This document shows, one piece after another, positions 51,075-59,904 of a DNA stretch of 64,000 nt. Origin of the DNA: Microcoleus sp036704825 (lineage in GTDB: Bacteria > Cyanobacteriota > Cyanobacteriia > Cyanobacteriales > Microcoleaceae); NCBI GenBank assembly GCA_036704825.1, contig JAUBSN010000041.1:1-64000 (forward strand). Reading direction: 5' to 3'. The notes beneath the pieces are model-generated. The model saw only the letters and a program-made list of their open reading frames with translations. It was not told the DNA's origin and ran no database searches. Position 1 is the stretch's first letter. Each line of letters begins with the position of its first letter. The translations under genes and the position numbers were made by a program.

Positions 51075-51204
51075 ATAAGCTGTTGTGCATTTAAATTGTA
51101 TATTTCGAGTTCCGATCGAACAATCGTCAAATCCTCTCCCCCTCTCCCTTACTCCCCCTCTCCCTCTCTAATACCATAGGCAATCTAGATGCAACACAGC
51201 TTAT
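51075..51204. mobile_element. MITE with ATAAGCTGTT ends, second copy
   Basis: ATAAGCTGTTGTGCATTTAA plus ATTG at the left and CAATCTAGATGCAACACAGC plus TTAT at the right are imperfect 24-bp inverted ends. The inside has a run of CCTCTCCCCCTCTCCC. Same family as 36181-36285. It is followed by a hairpin GAAGACTTTAGT/ACTAAAGTCTTC (about 51214-51252). The rest of the 50942-51382 gap shows no gene. Confidence 0.75.
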
Positions 51205-51382
51205 GAGTGTTCTGTTGAAGACTTTAGTCCTTACTTTAAGAACTAAAGTCTTCACTAAAAACTGGTTTTCTTGCAACTAACCAGACATCACCTAAGTCCG
51301 GGAGTTGTAGGTTTTGAGTTCAACAAAAGCCCCAACAAAGCTCACAAATCATAACTCGCCCGTTGCTGTAGCGATCCATAAC

Positions 51383-51622
51383 TTACTCTCGTTTGGAAAG
51401 CCCAGCCAGCGACCAAGTTAGGCTCACCATCATTAAGCGGCCTAGAGCCTTCAAACGGTCTTCGGCGTTATTTTCAACCGTTTGAGACAGAGTTTCACAA
51501 TCCACATTTCTCGACAATTCTTCAGCAGTTTCTGCTGGTTTTTCCACTGGTTTTTCCAACTGGGGTTGTTCAGAAGATGTCTCAATGCTGACTTGTGGCT
51601 GCTGATTTTTTTCTTCTGTCAT
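51383..51622 (-). CDS. small acidic hypothetical protein
   Basis: 79 aa from ATG 51622, which has CAGGAGGTGAC at ideal distance. The N-terminal 45 residues are Glu/Pro/Gln rich (MTEEKNQQPQVSIETSSEQP) and probably disordered. The C-terminal part is helical (VENNAEDRLKALGRLMMVSL, TWSLAGLSKRE). No family recognised. The gap to the next gene (51623-52069) holds no supported gene. Confidence 0.65.
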   Translation of the reverse strand: MTEEKNQQPQVSIETSSEQPQLEKPVEKPAETAEELSRNVDCETLSQTVENNAEDRLKALGRLMMVSLTWSLAGLSKRE

Positions 51623-52069
51623 TTTCAGAGTCACCTCCTGGAGTTATTGCATACATAATCCTTAATACAAATGTAATTTCTTTGTATCCGGGATGGGGCG
51701 ATTCAAGTTTTCCGTACCCGGCAATCGCAGTTACCAAATGACTTAAAAGTTGGGATTTCAGTTGTGAGCTATCTTAAATAGCACTTAGACACTTTTCCTC
51801 AAAACTAGGTTTATTCACAGATATGTACTCCTCCACCACTTTTTTGTAATAAATTTGTAAGAAAGGCGATTTCAGAGCCTAAGTCCTGTTAAATTCAAAA
51901 CTCACTCACTACTACTGGTGATGCACATCACTGAATTGTTATATTTACTTAACAGTAATATTTCCGAGATTCTGATATTGTTAAAGCTTAACAATTAATT
52001 TTGCTGGGATTTATCTCAATCTGCAAGCAACCGTCTGGAAATTCTTAACAAACTGAAGGTGTAGAGCCG

Positions 52070-52708
52070 ATGGCAATTTATGTTGATACTGCAATTGTAG
52101 CGGAAGCTGCACGGGCGAGCAAGTTCGGATGGATATCGGGAATTACTACTAATCCGACACTTTTGGCAAAAAGCGAGTTACCTCCCGATCAAACCCTTAA
52201 ACAACTGGCACAACTGATTCCTGGGGAAATGTACTATCAGCTAATGGCATCTGATGTTGATGGCATGGTAGCAGAAGGAAAAGCGGCTTTTGAATTAATT
52301 GGACAGCAAACAGTTTTGAAAGTTCCAGCAACGGCGGCTGGTTTTCAAGCAGTCGCGCATTTGTCACCGTCCATTCCTTGCGCGGTGACGGCGATATACA
52401 GCGCCGCGCAGGCTGCGGTGTCGGCGGAAGCTGGGGCAAAATATGCGATCGCCTATGTGAATCGCGCCACCAGATTGTTGGGAGATGGTTTTGCCTTAGT
52501 GCAAGATATGGCAAATGTGTTAAAGAAAAGTAATACTGAAATTTTGGCAGCTAGCATTAAATCGCCGTCCGAAGCGGTAAAGACTTTATTAGCTGGAGCG
52601 CATCATTTGACATTGCCTTTTGACGTTTTGCAGGCGATCGCCGTTCACGAATTGTCCCAGCAAACAGTTGATGAATTTGCGAAAAACGGGCGGGGAATTA
52701 GTTATTAG
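52070..52708 (+). CDS. transaldolase / fructose-6-phosphate aldolase family protein
   Basis: 212 aa, the short FSA/TalC-type barrel. Shows YVDTAIVAEAARASKFGWIS, GITTNPTLLAKSE with the nucleophile-coordinating Asp at the start, EMYYQLMASDVDGMVAEGKA, the Schiff-base Lys in TVLKVPATAAGFQA and PFDVLQAIAVHELSQQTVDE. It transfers or cleaves three-carbon units of sugar phosphates; whether transaldolase or aldolase cannot be decided by eye. ATG follows GAAGGTGTAGAGCCG. A MITE sits 60 bp after its stop. Confidence 0.88.
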   Translation: MAIYVDTAIVAEAARASKFGWISGITTNPTLLAKSELPPDQTLKQLAQLIPGEMYYQLMASDVDGMVAEGKAAFELIGQQTVLKVPATAAGFQAVAHLSPSIPCAVTAIYSAAQAAVSAEAGAKYAIAYVNRATRLLGDGFALVQDMANVLKKSNTEILAASIKSPSEAVKTLLAGAHHLTLPFDVLQAIAVHELSQQTVDEFAKNGRGISY

Positions 52709-52768
52709 ATTTTGCAATACAGAAAACTTCCTTCTTAATTTAGGAGGAAGTATCATTCGCTAGCTGAC

Positions 52769-52916
52769 GGGAGCATCTCAATGAAAGCAGCCCTCCGCTT
52801 GAAATTGGAGCTAGGAGTCAGGAGTCAGGAGTCAGGAGGAAAGAGTCAGAAGGAAGAAGGAAAAAGTCAGAAGTCAGGAGCCAGAATAAGTGTTTTTACA
52901 AATATAAGATGCTCCC
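52769..52916. mobile_element. GGGAGCATCT MITE, copy 2, with 9-bp target duplication
   Basis: 148 bp, inverted relative to copy 1. Ends GGGAGCATCT (52769-52778) and AGATGCTCCC (52907-52916). Direct repeat CTAGCTGAC flanks at 52760-52768 and 52917-52925. It shares AATGAAAGCAGCCCTCCGCT, the (GTCAGGA)n heptamers and AAGTGTTTTTACAAATA with copy 1. Confidence 0.92.
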
Positions 52917-53083
52917 CTAGCTGACTGCATATGAGTTTGGCTATTTTGTCTACTGTTGGTAACATTTATCGAGCAATATGACTTTTATGAAGTCAAGGTT
53001 ATGAATTTTATGAATTGACTTTGAGAGCTGCTGATTTAATAATGTCAATCAACCGCACGGCATCTCCAAACTTGTACTCTTAA

Positions 53084-54814
53084 ATGTCAGGGTTTATGAC
53101 CATTACTCGCGTCTCAGTAGACTCAACAGGCATCTCTGACCCAGCAGGCGATGTGCAGGGCAACCGTTACTCGGTTTTATCATCCATCTCCGGCGATGGG
53201 CGGTTTGTGGCGTTTACACTGCAACAATCCATCTTCCGAATCGGAGCTCCGAACAATAATACTAACAATAGCGACGACATCTTCGTGCGCGACTTGTTAA
53301 CCAACACCACCACTCGCGTCTCTGTTGACCCAGCAGGCAATCCGGGGAACGACAGCTCCTACGACCCCTCCATCTCTGCTGACGGAAGGTTTGTGGCGTT
53401 TCAATCTGATGCCGCCAACCTCGTGCCGGGGGACACAAATAATAACAACGACATCTTCGTCCGCGATTTGTCAACCAACACCACCACCCGTGTCTCAGTT
53501 GACTCAGCAGGCAATCAGGGGAACGACTTTTCCGGGAACCCCTCCATCTCGGGCGACGGGCGGTTTGTGGCGTTTTCATCTGGTGCCACCAACCTCGTGC
53601 CGGGGGGCACTAACAATGACGAGGACATCTTCGTCCGCGACTTGTCAACTAATACCACCACCCTCGTCTCTGTCAGTTCTAGTGGCGATCGCGCGAACGA
53701 CTACTCTGACTTCGCCTCCATCTCCGCCAACGGGCGGTTTGTGGCATTTCGCTCTTGGGCCACCAACCTCGTGCCGGGAGATACTAACGACAGTCGCGAC
53801 ATTTTCGTGCGCGACTTGTTGACAAATACCATTACCCTCGTCTCTGTGAGTTCAAATGGCGATCGGGCGAACGATAGCTCCTCCCGCTGCTCTATTTCTG
53901 CTGACGGGCGGTTTGTGGCCTTTTCATCTCGTGCCAGCAACCTCGTTCCGGGGGACACTAACAATAGCGACGACATTTTCGTGCGCGACTTGTCAACCAA
54001 TACCACCACCCGCGTCTCTATTTCCTCAACAGGCAATCAGGGGAACGAAGACTTCTACACTCCCTCCATCTCCGCTGACGGGCGGTTTGTGACGTTTTCA
54101 TCTCTTGCCTCCAACATCGTGCCGGGAGACACTAACGATAGCGAGGACATCTTCGTGCGCGATTTGTCAACCAATATCACCACCCGCGTCTCTGTAGACT
54201 CAGCAGGCAATCAGGGGAACAGCGACTCCGAGTTCCCCTCCATCTCGGCCAACGGGCAGAAAGTGGCGTTTTCATCTTTTGCCGCCAACCTCCTGCCGGG
54301 AGATACCAACAACGGCCCAGACCTCTTTATTTCTGAGACCGGCAACGCTCCAGGCGTCATCAATACTCCGAGTAACAACATCAACGGGACTCCCGGCAAC
54401 GACAACCTGACTGGCACCAGTGGCAACGATATCATGAACGGTTTGGAAGGTGATGACGTGCTGACCGGTTTGCGGGCTAATGATGTCTTAAATGGCGGCG
54501 GCGGCAACGATAACATTTCTGGCGGCAAAGGTTTTGACACCCTCAACGGCGGCTTGGGCAACGATATTCTAGTCGGCGGCGCGGGCAACGATGTATTTGT
54601 TTTAGGTGCGGGATTGGGAATTGATACAATTTCTGATTTCGCCAACTCTCAAGATACCATTCAATTAATCAATGGCTTGACCTTCGGACAACTATCAATT
54701 TCCGCTGGAACTAACGGCACATTAATTAGAGTAGCCAGCAGCGGTGAAGTTTTAGCTTCTTTGACAGGCATTGCTCCAAACCTCATCGGCTCTGAAGATT
54801 TTGTCTCGGTCTAG
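53084..54814 (+). CDS. seven-bladed TolB-like propeller protein with RTX repeats
   Basis: 576 aa. Seven units of about 56-57 residues (SISADGRFVAFSS..A.NLVPGDTN....DIFVRDLSTNTTTRVSV) fill residues about 10-415. This matches the seven blades of a WD40/TolB-like beta-propeller. They are followed by five or six RTX nonapeptides (GTPGNDNLTGTSGNDIMNGL to GGAGNDVFVLGAG) and the usual cap (IDTISDFANSQDTIQLINGL). RTX proteins are exported by type I secretion through the C-terminus and bind calcium. No signal peptide. Unit identity at DNA level is high. The start ATG 53084 or 53096 is uncertain. Confidence 0.85.
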   Translation: MSGFMTITRVSVDSTGISDPAGDVQGNRYSVLSSISGDGRFVAFTLQQSIFRIGAPNNNTNNSDDIFVRDLLTNTTTRVSVDPAGNPGNDSSYDPSISADGRFVAFQSDAANLVPGDTNNNNDIFVRDLSTNTTTRVSVDSAGNQGNDFSGNPSISGDGRFVAFSSGATNLVPGGTNNDEDIFVRDLSTNTTTLVSVSSSGDRANDYSDFASISANGRFVAFRSWATNLVPGDTNDSRDIFVRDLLTNTITLVSVSSNGDRANDSSSRCSISADGRFVAFSSRASNLVPGDTNNSDDIFVRDLSTNTTTRVSISSTGNQGNEDFYTPSISADGRFVTFSSLASNIVPGDTNDSEDIFVRDLSTNITTRVSVDSAGNQGNSDSEFPSISANGQKVAFSSFAANLLPGDTNNGPDLFISETGNAPGVINTPSNNINGTPGNDNLTGTSGNDIMNGLEGDDVLTGLRANDVLNGGGGNDNISGGKGFDTLNGGLGNDILVGGAGNDVFVLGAGLGIDTISDFANSQDTIQLINGLTFGQLSISAGTNGTLIRVASSGEVLASLTGIAPNLIGSEDFVSV

Positions 54815-54863
54815 AGATCGTAAACTCATTACTTGTTAAATCACTTTTACTCAGGGGAACATC

Positions 54864-55415
54864 ATGATTAAACTTGGCAAACTATCCCTCGCATTAATAG
54901 GCACATTTCTGGCAGTTTTGCAACCAGCATTTACCGCTAATTCACAAGAAAGCAACAGCGAATTTAGCCAACTTCAATCCTTATTAGAAGCAAAAAAATG
55001 GTACGAAGCAGATATAGAAACAGTCTCTCTGATCCGCAACAACTCCGCCAATCTGTCTTGTCCGAACCTCCGCGCGATCGATCGAATGTGGATGCAATCG
55101 AGCAATGGCAAATATGGATTGACTCCGCAGTTAGAGATTTGGCAGAAAGTGGGCGGTTCTAGCTGTCGCACTTGCGAAGGTCAAATTCAAGATTTTAGCA
55201 AGCAAGTAGGATGGAATATGAGCTCGCAAGTAAGTCCTATACCAGGGGAGTTTCCTGCCCAGTATCCAACTGTTGCTTCATTAAGTTGGCAAAGTTATGT
55301 TGACAGCGATAAAAGCATAACTAGGTACAGTCTTTTTGCTGGCGCGCAGACATGGCAAGCGTGGAGGGTTACAGAATTTAACCTGTTTTCTACTTTTGCC
55401 AATTGCGGCAAGTAA
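54864..55415 (+). CDS. secreted GUN4-domain protein
   Basis: 183 aa with a clear signal peptide (MIKLGKLSLALIGTFLAVLQ, cleavage near ANS-QES). Residues about 35-150 match the GUN4 fold: FSQLQSLLEAKKWYEADIET, CPNLRAIDRMWMQSSNGKYG and LTPQLEIWQKVGG. GUN4 binds porphyrins and stimulates Mg-chelatase in the cytoplasm; an exported copy cannot do that. Cys residues (CPNLR, SSCRTCEGQ, ANCGK) may form disulfides in the periplasm. It lies 49 bp after the propeller-RTX gene, with AGGGGAAC before ATG. Confidence 0.88.
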   Translation: MIKLGKLSLALIGTFLAVLQPAFTANSQESNSEFSQLQSLLEAKKWYEADIETVSLIRNNSANLSCPNLRAIDRMWMQSSNGKYGLTPQLEIWQKVGGSSCRTCEGQIQDFSKQVGWNMSSQVSPIPGEFPAQYPTVASLSWQSYVDSDKSITRYSLFAGAQTWQAWRVTEFNLFSTFANCGK

Positions 55416-55520
55416 CAGTTGTAGGACGGACAAGGCCCAAACTTCCACGTCGGAGTCGGGACGGGATTTCTCGATCGCCTCGCCTCTTCAATCTAAAATC
55501 TAAAATCTAAAATAGTATGA

Positions 55521-57590
55521 CTATGGCATTCGCCAAATCTTAATAGTACGATCGGGACTGCCGCTCACAAAAGTCTTGCTATCTCTGGAAATAGCAACAG
55601 AAGTCACAAATTGACTGTGACCGGAAAGAGTTTTTCTTTCTTTTCCCGTCTTCAAATCCCAAACTATAATATCTCCGCCCCCGCTAATCAAAGTGCGACT
55701 GTCCGGGCTAAAGGCGATCGTCCTCACCCAACTCGAATGCCCTTTAAAAGTACGGGTGCGCTTCCCGTCTCGCACATTCGACAAACGGATCGTATTATCG
55801 GTGCTAGCACTAGCCACAATTTGCCCGTTAGGGCTAAAAGCCACAGCATTAACCGGGCCCCCGTGACCTGTGATAATTCTTCTGACTTCTCCGCTATCGA
55901 GATTCCACAAACGCACAGTCTTGTCTTGGCTGCCACTAGCAAGAGTTTTACCGTCCCTGCTCAAAGCGATGGCGTTTACTCCTCCGGCGTGGCCGCTCAA
56001 AGTCCGCAACCTGCGGCCGGTTCTGACATCCCACAAACGAACAGTTTTGTCATTGCTGCCGCTAGCGAGAGTTTTACCGTCCGTGCTAAAAGCGATGGTG
56101 TTGACGGCTGCTGCGTGGGCGGAAATCGTCCGCATCCGCCGCCCCGTCTTCAAATCCCAGAGAATCACATTATTGTCATCGCCCCCGCTGGCCAAAATCG
56201 AGTTGTCCGGGCTCACCGCTAGCGTGTTGACCGATTTTTTAGAATGCACCGAATAGAGAGGCCGCAGCAGGCGTCCCGTCCTCGCATTCCAAATTCTAAT
56301 CGTCCCAAAGCTGGCGCTCACCAAAGTTTGACCGTCAGGCGACAGGGCGATCGCATTTACATTCCCTTTATTATCCAAACTTTTTTGCAAAAACTGACTG
56401 CTAGGTAAACTAGAAAGCAGCCACACCGGGTTTGCCGGAAACACCCCGTAACGCAGCGAACCGTAAATTTGAGACGCGCCAATACCCAGCATCAAAACCG
56501 CAGTGCCCGCCAGCAACTTCTTTTTCCAATCAAAAACATCTTTCTGGGTCTTGTTCAATCCCGAATTCAGAGGTCTGAGGCGGTTTACAGAAGTCTGCTT
56601 CTTCGCCTCTGGCGCCCCGGAAGTTGTGCGAAGTTTAGTTTGCCCCGTCGTCGGCAACTGAGTGGGCAACTGGCTTTCCGCGCCGTCGAGATTAATTTCC
56701 TCCAAGCACTGCAAAACCATCTGGGGACTTTGAGGTCGATTTCCCGGAAAAGGCGCCATCAGATAATCGATTACATTAGCCACGGCGTCGGAAACTTGAG
56801 GAGCTCCTTTGCGCCACATTAATCTGCCCGTGCGCGGGTTCTCTGGAAACGCAGTCGGTGGCTTTCCAGTCAGCAAATAAACAAAAGTGCGCCCCAGAGC
56901 AAAAAAATCCGACTGCGGAACAGCCTTGCCATTAGTTTGTTCCGGCGGCGTGTAGCCGGGGGAAACAATACCAGTGACATTTTGCCCCTGGCCCACCTTA
57001 GCGAAATAAGTCGCCGACACTTCCCGAGCAGTCCCGAAGTCAATCAGCACTAACTGCCCGTTTGGCTTGCACATAATATTGTGCGGCTTGATATCCCGAT
57101 GGAAATAGTTGAGGCGGTGAACTTGGTCTAAAATTTCCGACAGTTGTTTGAGCCAGTTTACAGCTTGTTCTTGAGTGATCGGGCGGCCCCGATGTTTGAG
57201 CCAGTCTTGCAAATTGGCACCAGCAATTTTCTCCATCACCAGACAGTGAAAAGACTCTGTGGTGTGAGCTGGCGAAAATGTAAAATAACCGTCGCGATCG
57301 ACTTTTGGAATACCTGGGTGTCTCAGCCTGACCAATACGTCGGCTTCTTGCTTAAAAAGTTCTACAGCTTTGGGATGTTCTTTGAGCAGGACTTTGAGCA
57401 CTTTTCGGGAGCCGTTGTCGTCCACTTCAAATGTTCTGCCAAAGCCACCGCCTCCGAGAGGCGCGACTATCCGATATCTACCTTGCAACAAAAGTTCTGA
57501 CCCGCAGTGGATACACGCGGATTTGCCAGAGTTGGCTGGATCGGAGGGATTCGGGCATTTGGGATTGAGGCAATAACTCACAGAAGCCAC
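55521..57590 (-). CDS. Ser/Thr protein kinase with WD40 repeats
   Basis: 689 aa. Four N-terminal Cys (CLNPKCPNP, CIHCGSELL) form a zinc-ribbon-like head. The kinase domain spans about 37-300: ATP loop APLGGGGFGRTFEV, K in RKVLKVLL, HRDIKPHNIMC and DFGTAREVS, then GYTPPEQTNGKAVPQSDFFA. A single membrane segment (LLAGTAVLMLGIGASQIYG, about 362) is followed by seven WD40 repeats (about 405-689; DGKTLASGSNDKTVRLWDV pattern). The layout is typical of cyanobacterial PknB-type receptors; substrate unknown. TTG/GTG starts are not needed, as ATG 57590 fits. Confidence 0.93.
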   Translation of the reverse strand: MASVSYCLNPKCPNPSDPANSGKSACIHCGSELLLQGRYRIVAPLGGGGFGRTFEVDDNGSRKVLKVLLKEHPKAVELFKQEADVLVRLRHPGIPKVDRDGYFTFSPAHTTESFHCLVMEKIAGANLQDWLKHRGRPITQEQAVNWLKQLSEILDQVHRLNYFHRDIKPHNIMCKPNGQLVLIDFGTAREVSATYFAKVGQGQNVTGIVSPGYTPPEQTNGKAVPQSDFFALGRTFVYLLTGKPPTAFPENPRTGRLMWRKGAPQVSDAVANVIDYLMAPFPGNRPQSPQMVLQCLEEINLDGAESQLPTQLPTTGQTKLRTTSGAPEAKKQTSVNRLRPLNSGLNKTQKDVFDWKKKLLAGTAVLMLGIGASQIYGSLRYGVFPANPVWLLSSLPSSQFLQKSLDNKGNVNAIALSPDGQTLVSASFGTIRIWNARTGRLLRPLYSVHSKKSVNTLAVSPDNSILASGGDDNNVILWDLKTGRRMRTISAHAAAVNTIAFSTDGKTLASGSNDKTVRLWDVRTGRRLRTLSGHAGGVNAIALSRDGKTLASGSQDKTVRLWNLDSGEVRRIITGHGGPVNAVAFSPNGQIVASASTDNTIRLSNVRDGKRTRTFKGHSSWVRTIAFSPDSRTLISGGGDIIVWDLKTGKERKTLSGHSQFVTSVAISRDSKTFVSGSPDRTIKIWRMP

Positions 57591-58363
57591 ATAACCCTGA
57601 CTGAGGTTGCTCTATCAAGTTTTACTTTGACACTCTCAACACTCTTGGTGACTGAGATTCTTGGTTCAGCGAAGTCACTTGCCTTGACAGGATTACTCGA
57701 GCCAAAGTAGAGGTGTCTTCTCCTCAAGCGTGAATTCCGGTATGCCCTACCGTACTTGATTAGTCCTCTTGAGATACTTAGGTTTTGATTCAAATAGGAG
57801 TTTTCCTAGACGGCAACACGGTTAGGTGTGACTGCGTACTCAAAAAAAATAAGAGTACGAGTTTTTATGTTGTCTAGTTATACTCACTTTTCAACTTATG
57901 ACGATCGTAGCACACCTAGTACAAGACTCATGAGCACTCTTGATTGAAATCTTTGAGCGTAGCTCAAGTCAAGCGGACTAAAGTCTCCCTGGTTTTCCCC
58001 ATCCCGTCTGTTTCTATAACCTGGGGCGATCGAATCTCACAATCGGGTTGAGGTTGAAGGTTCTGTTGTTTGTCCCAGCCGATCGATCTAGGTCAAAAAC
58101 CCCTCATGACAGCAGATGGTTCACAAAAAAATCAGAACTAATAACAGAGAGCTGCCAGATTTCAATTGTACGATCGCAACGACAACTCTCGAAGCAACAG
58201 AGGAAGAGCGGGAGCGTGGGGGATGGGGAGTGCGGGAATCTGGGAGTGTGGCAAAGTTGAAAAAATCTGCCTTCTGCCTTCTTCCCTCAACATCCATCCC
58301 TTAAATCGGTTAAATCTCGTAAGCTGTTTTGTTGCCGAACTTCCTTCTGCAGAAGAAAGCCTG
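57591..58363. other. 773-bp gap without supported gene
   Basis: No frame here has convincing composition on either strand. Minor features: GTAAGCTGTTTTGTTGCC at about 58320, resembling half of the ATAAGCTGTT element, and an AGAGCGGGAGCGTGGGGGAT stretch. The promoter of the kinase gene should lie in 57600-57850. Confidence 0.5.
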
Positions 58364-59485
58364 TTAAACAAGTCCCTCAATTATCGGATGGAAGTAGAAC
58401 GCCAGCGCCAAAACCGTATAAGCTGCCAGCAGCAAAGTACCTTCTAGCCAGTTAGAGTTGCCGTCAGAACTGATAGAATTGGCAATCAGCACCGACACCG
58501 CAACCGCTACAAGTTCAAACGGGTTGAAATTCAAGTCCATAGGTTTGCCCAAGACAAAACCTGCCAAAACCAATACCGGCGCAACAAACAAAGCAATTTG
58601 CAAACTCGAACCCATTGCCACAGAAACCGACAAATCCATTTTATTTTTCATCGCCACCGTCACCGCCGTCGTGTGTTCGGCCGCATTGCCAATAATCGGC
58701 ACTAAAATTACCCCGGTAAACAGTGATGTCAGCCCCAAACGCGCCGTCGCTTCTTCCAGACTACCCACCAGCAGTTCCGACTCGACAGCTACCATCAGGG
58801 TACAGGCCAACAGGACCGCAATCCACAGCGGCAGATTTACTTTGTGATCGGGGCTGTCTGGTGCTAAGTTACTTTCGGCTAATTCTTCAAGCATTCCTAT
58901 TTCTGCCACCCCTGCCTCGTACAGATAACTGTGGGTTTTCATCGAAAACAGCAGCGTCAGCACGTAGACGACAATCAGGACTAAAGCAACAGCGCTAGAG
59001 AGGTTCTCCATAGTTTCGGGAGGGATGCCAATAGAGGTGGCATTAACTGCAGTCGGCACCAAAATGGCAATCACGGCTAAGTTCATCGCTGAAGCGTTCA
59101 ACCGGGCGACTGTCGGCTGAAAATCTTGTTCTTTGTAGCGCAAGCCGCCCAGCAGCATCGCAAATCCCATCACCAACAGCAGGTTGCTCATAATTGAACC
59201 GGTGATGCTAGCCTTGACAACATCTATTAGTCCGGCGTTGAGGGCGACGAGGCCGATAATCAGTTCCGTGGCATTTCCGAAGGTAGCGTTCAGCAAACCC
59301 CCCAAGTTGGCACCGAGGACGACAGCAATTTCTTCGGTGGCCGTCCCCATCCAGGCGGCTAGGGGGACGATGGCTAAAGCCGAGGTGATGAAGATTGTGG
59401 AGGATTCCCAGCCGAGAAAGTGTCCGGCGATGGAAACCGGGATAAATAACAGCAGACTGGAAATTATTGTATTTGTGTTTAGCAT
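58364..59485 (-). CDS. cax: calcium/proton exchanger
   Basis: 373 aa with about eleven membrane helices. The two CaCA signature repeats are present: LLNATFGNATELIIGLVALN (c-1, about 65-85) and PIIGNAAEHTTAVTVAMKNK (c-2, about 260-280). An acidic loop (EIGMLEELAESNLAPDSPDH) separates the halves. It exports Ca2+ or takes up H+ at the plasma membrane and may act in salt or alkaline tolerance. No co-transcribed neighbours. The frame is intact. Confidence 0.95.
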   Translation of the reverse strand: MLNTNTIISSLLLFIPVSIAGHFLGWESSTIFITSALAIVPLAAWMGTATEEIAVVLGANLGGLLNATFGNATELIIGLVALNAGLIDVVKASITGSIMSNLLLVMGFAMLLGGLRYKEQDFQPTVARLNASAMNLAVIAILVPTAVNATSIGIPPETMENLSSAVALVLIVVYVLTLLFSMKTHSYLYEAGVAEIGMLEELAESNLAPDSPDHKVNLPLWIAVLLACTLMVAVESELLVGSLEEATARLGLTSLFTGVILVPIIGNAAEHTTAVTVAMKNKMDLSVSVAMGSSLQIALFVAPVLVLAGFVLGKPMDLNFNPFELVAVAVSVLIANSISSDGNSNWLEGTLLLAAYTVLALAFYFHPIIEGLV

Positions 59486-59531
59486 TTAGATTCTCAAAAG
59501 CTGCCAACCGTCAATCATAGCCTGTGACCAA

Positions 59532-59741
59532 ATGAAAAAAAAGGCTAGGGTTCAGGATTTGGGTGTTCGCTTAAAGTTGGGGATGGGCGATCGAGCTTTG
59601 AGGCAGCCTGCTATATCTGTACTTCACGAACTATATCACACATTATTCGTCACAGCCAGACGTATCGGACAACCGAAAGATTTAGCAAATGCTGTTTTAT
59701 TCCTCATGCAAAACAGAACCCCCCAATCCCCTACTTTTTAA
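59532..59741 (+). pseudogene. remnant with short-chain-dehydrogenase-like C-terminus
   Basis: A 69-codon frame whose last half, LYHTLFVTARRIGQPKDLAN then AVLFLMQN, resembles the R.GxPeDIAnAVlFLaS segment near the end of SDR enzymes. Nothing upstream matches the rest of such an enzyme. Probably a fragment. Confidence 0.35.
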
Positions 59742-59904
59742 ATAATTAGGCGATCTAACAGCGAGAGCGTTTTACGTTTAATTAGATTGATGTACTTACC
59801 AAAATACTTGCCAGCAAAAGTGGATAAATAGTTGCGGGCAGTATTCGATCTCTTAGGATGTAAATTAAGGTGGGAAATATATTAAAAAGCAATGGGGAAT
59901 GGCA

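Noticed and set aside
53262..54645. Several long frames on both strands over the propeller-RTX gene
   Set aside because: They are periodic shadows of the 171-bp repeats.
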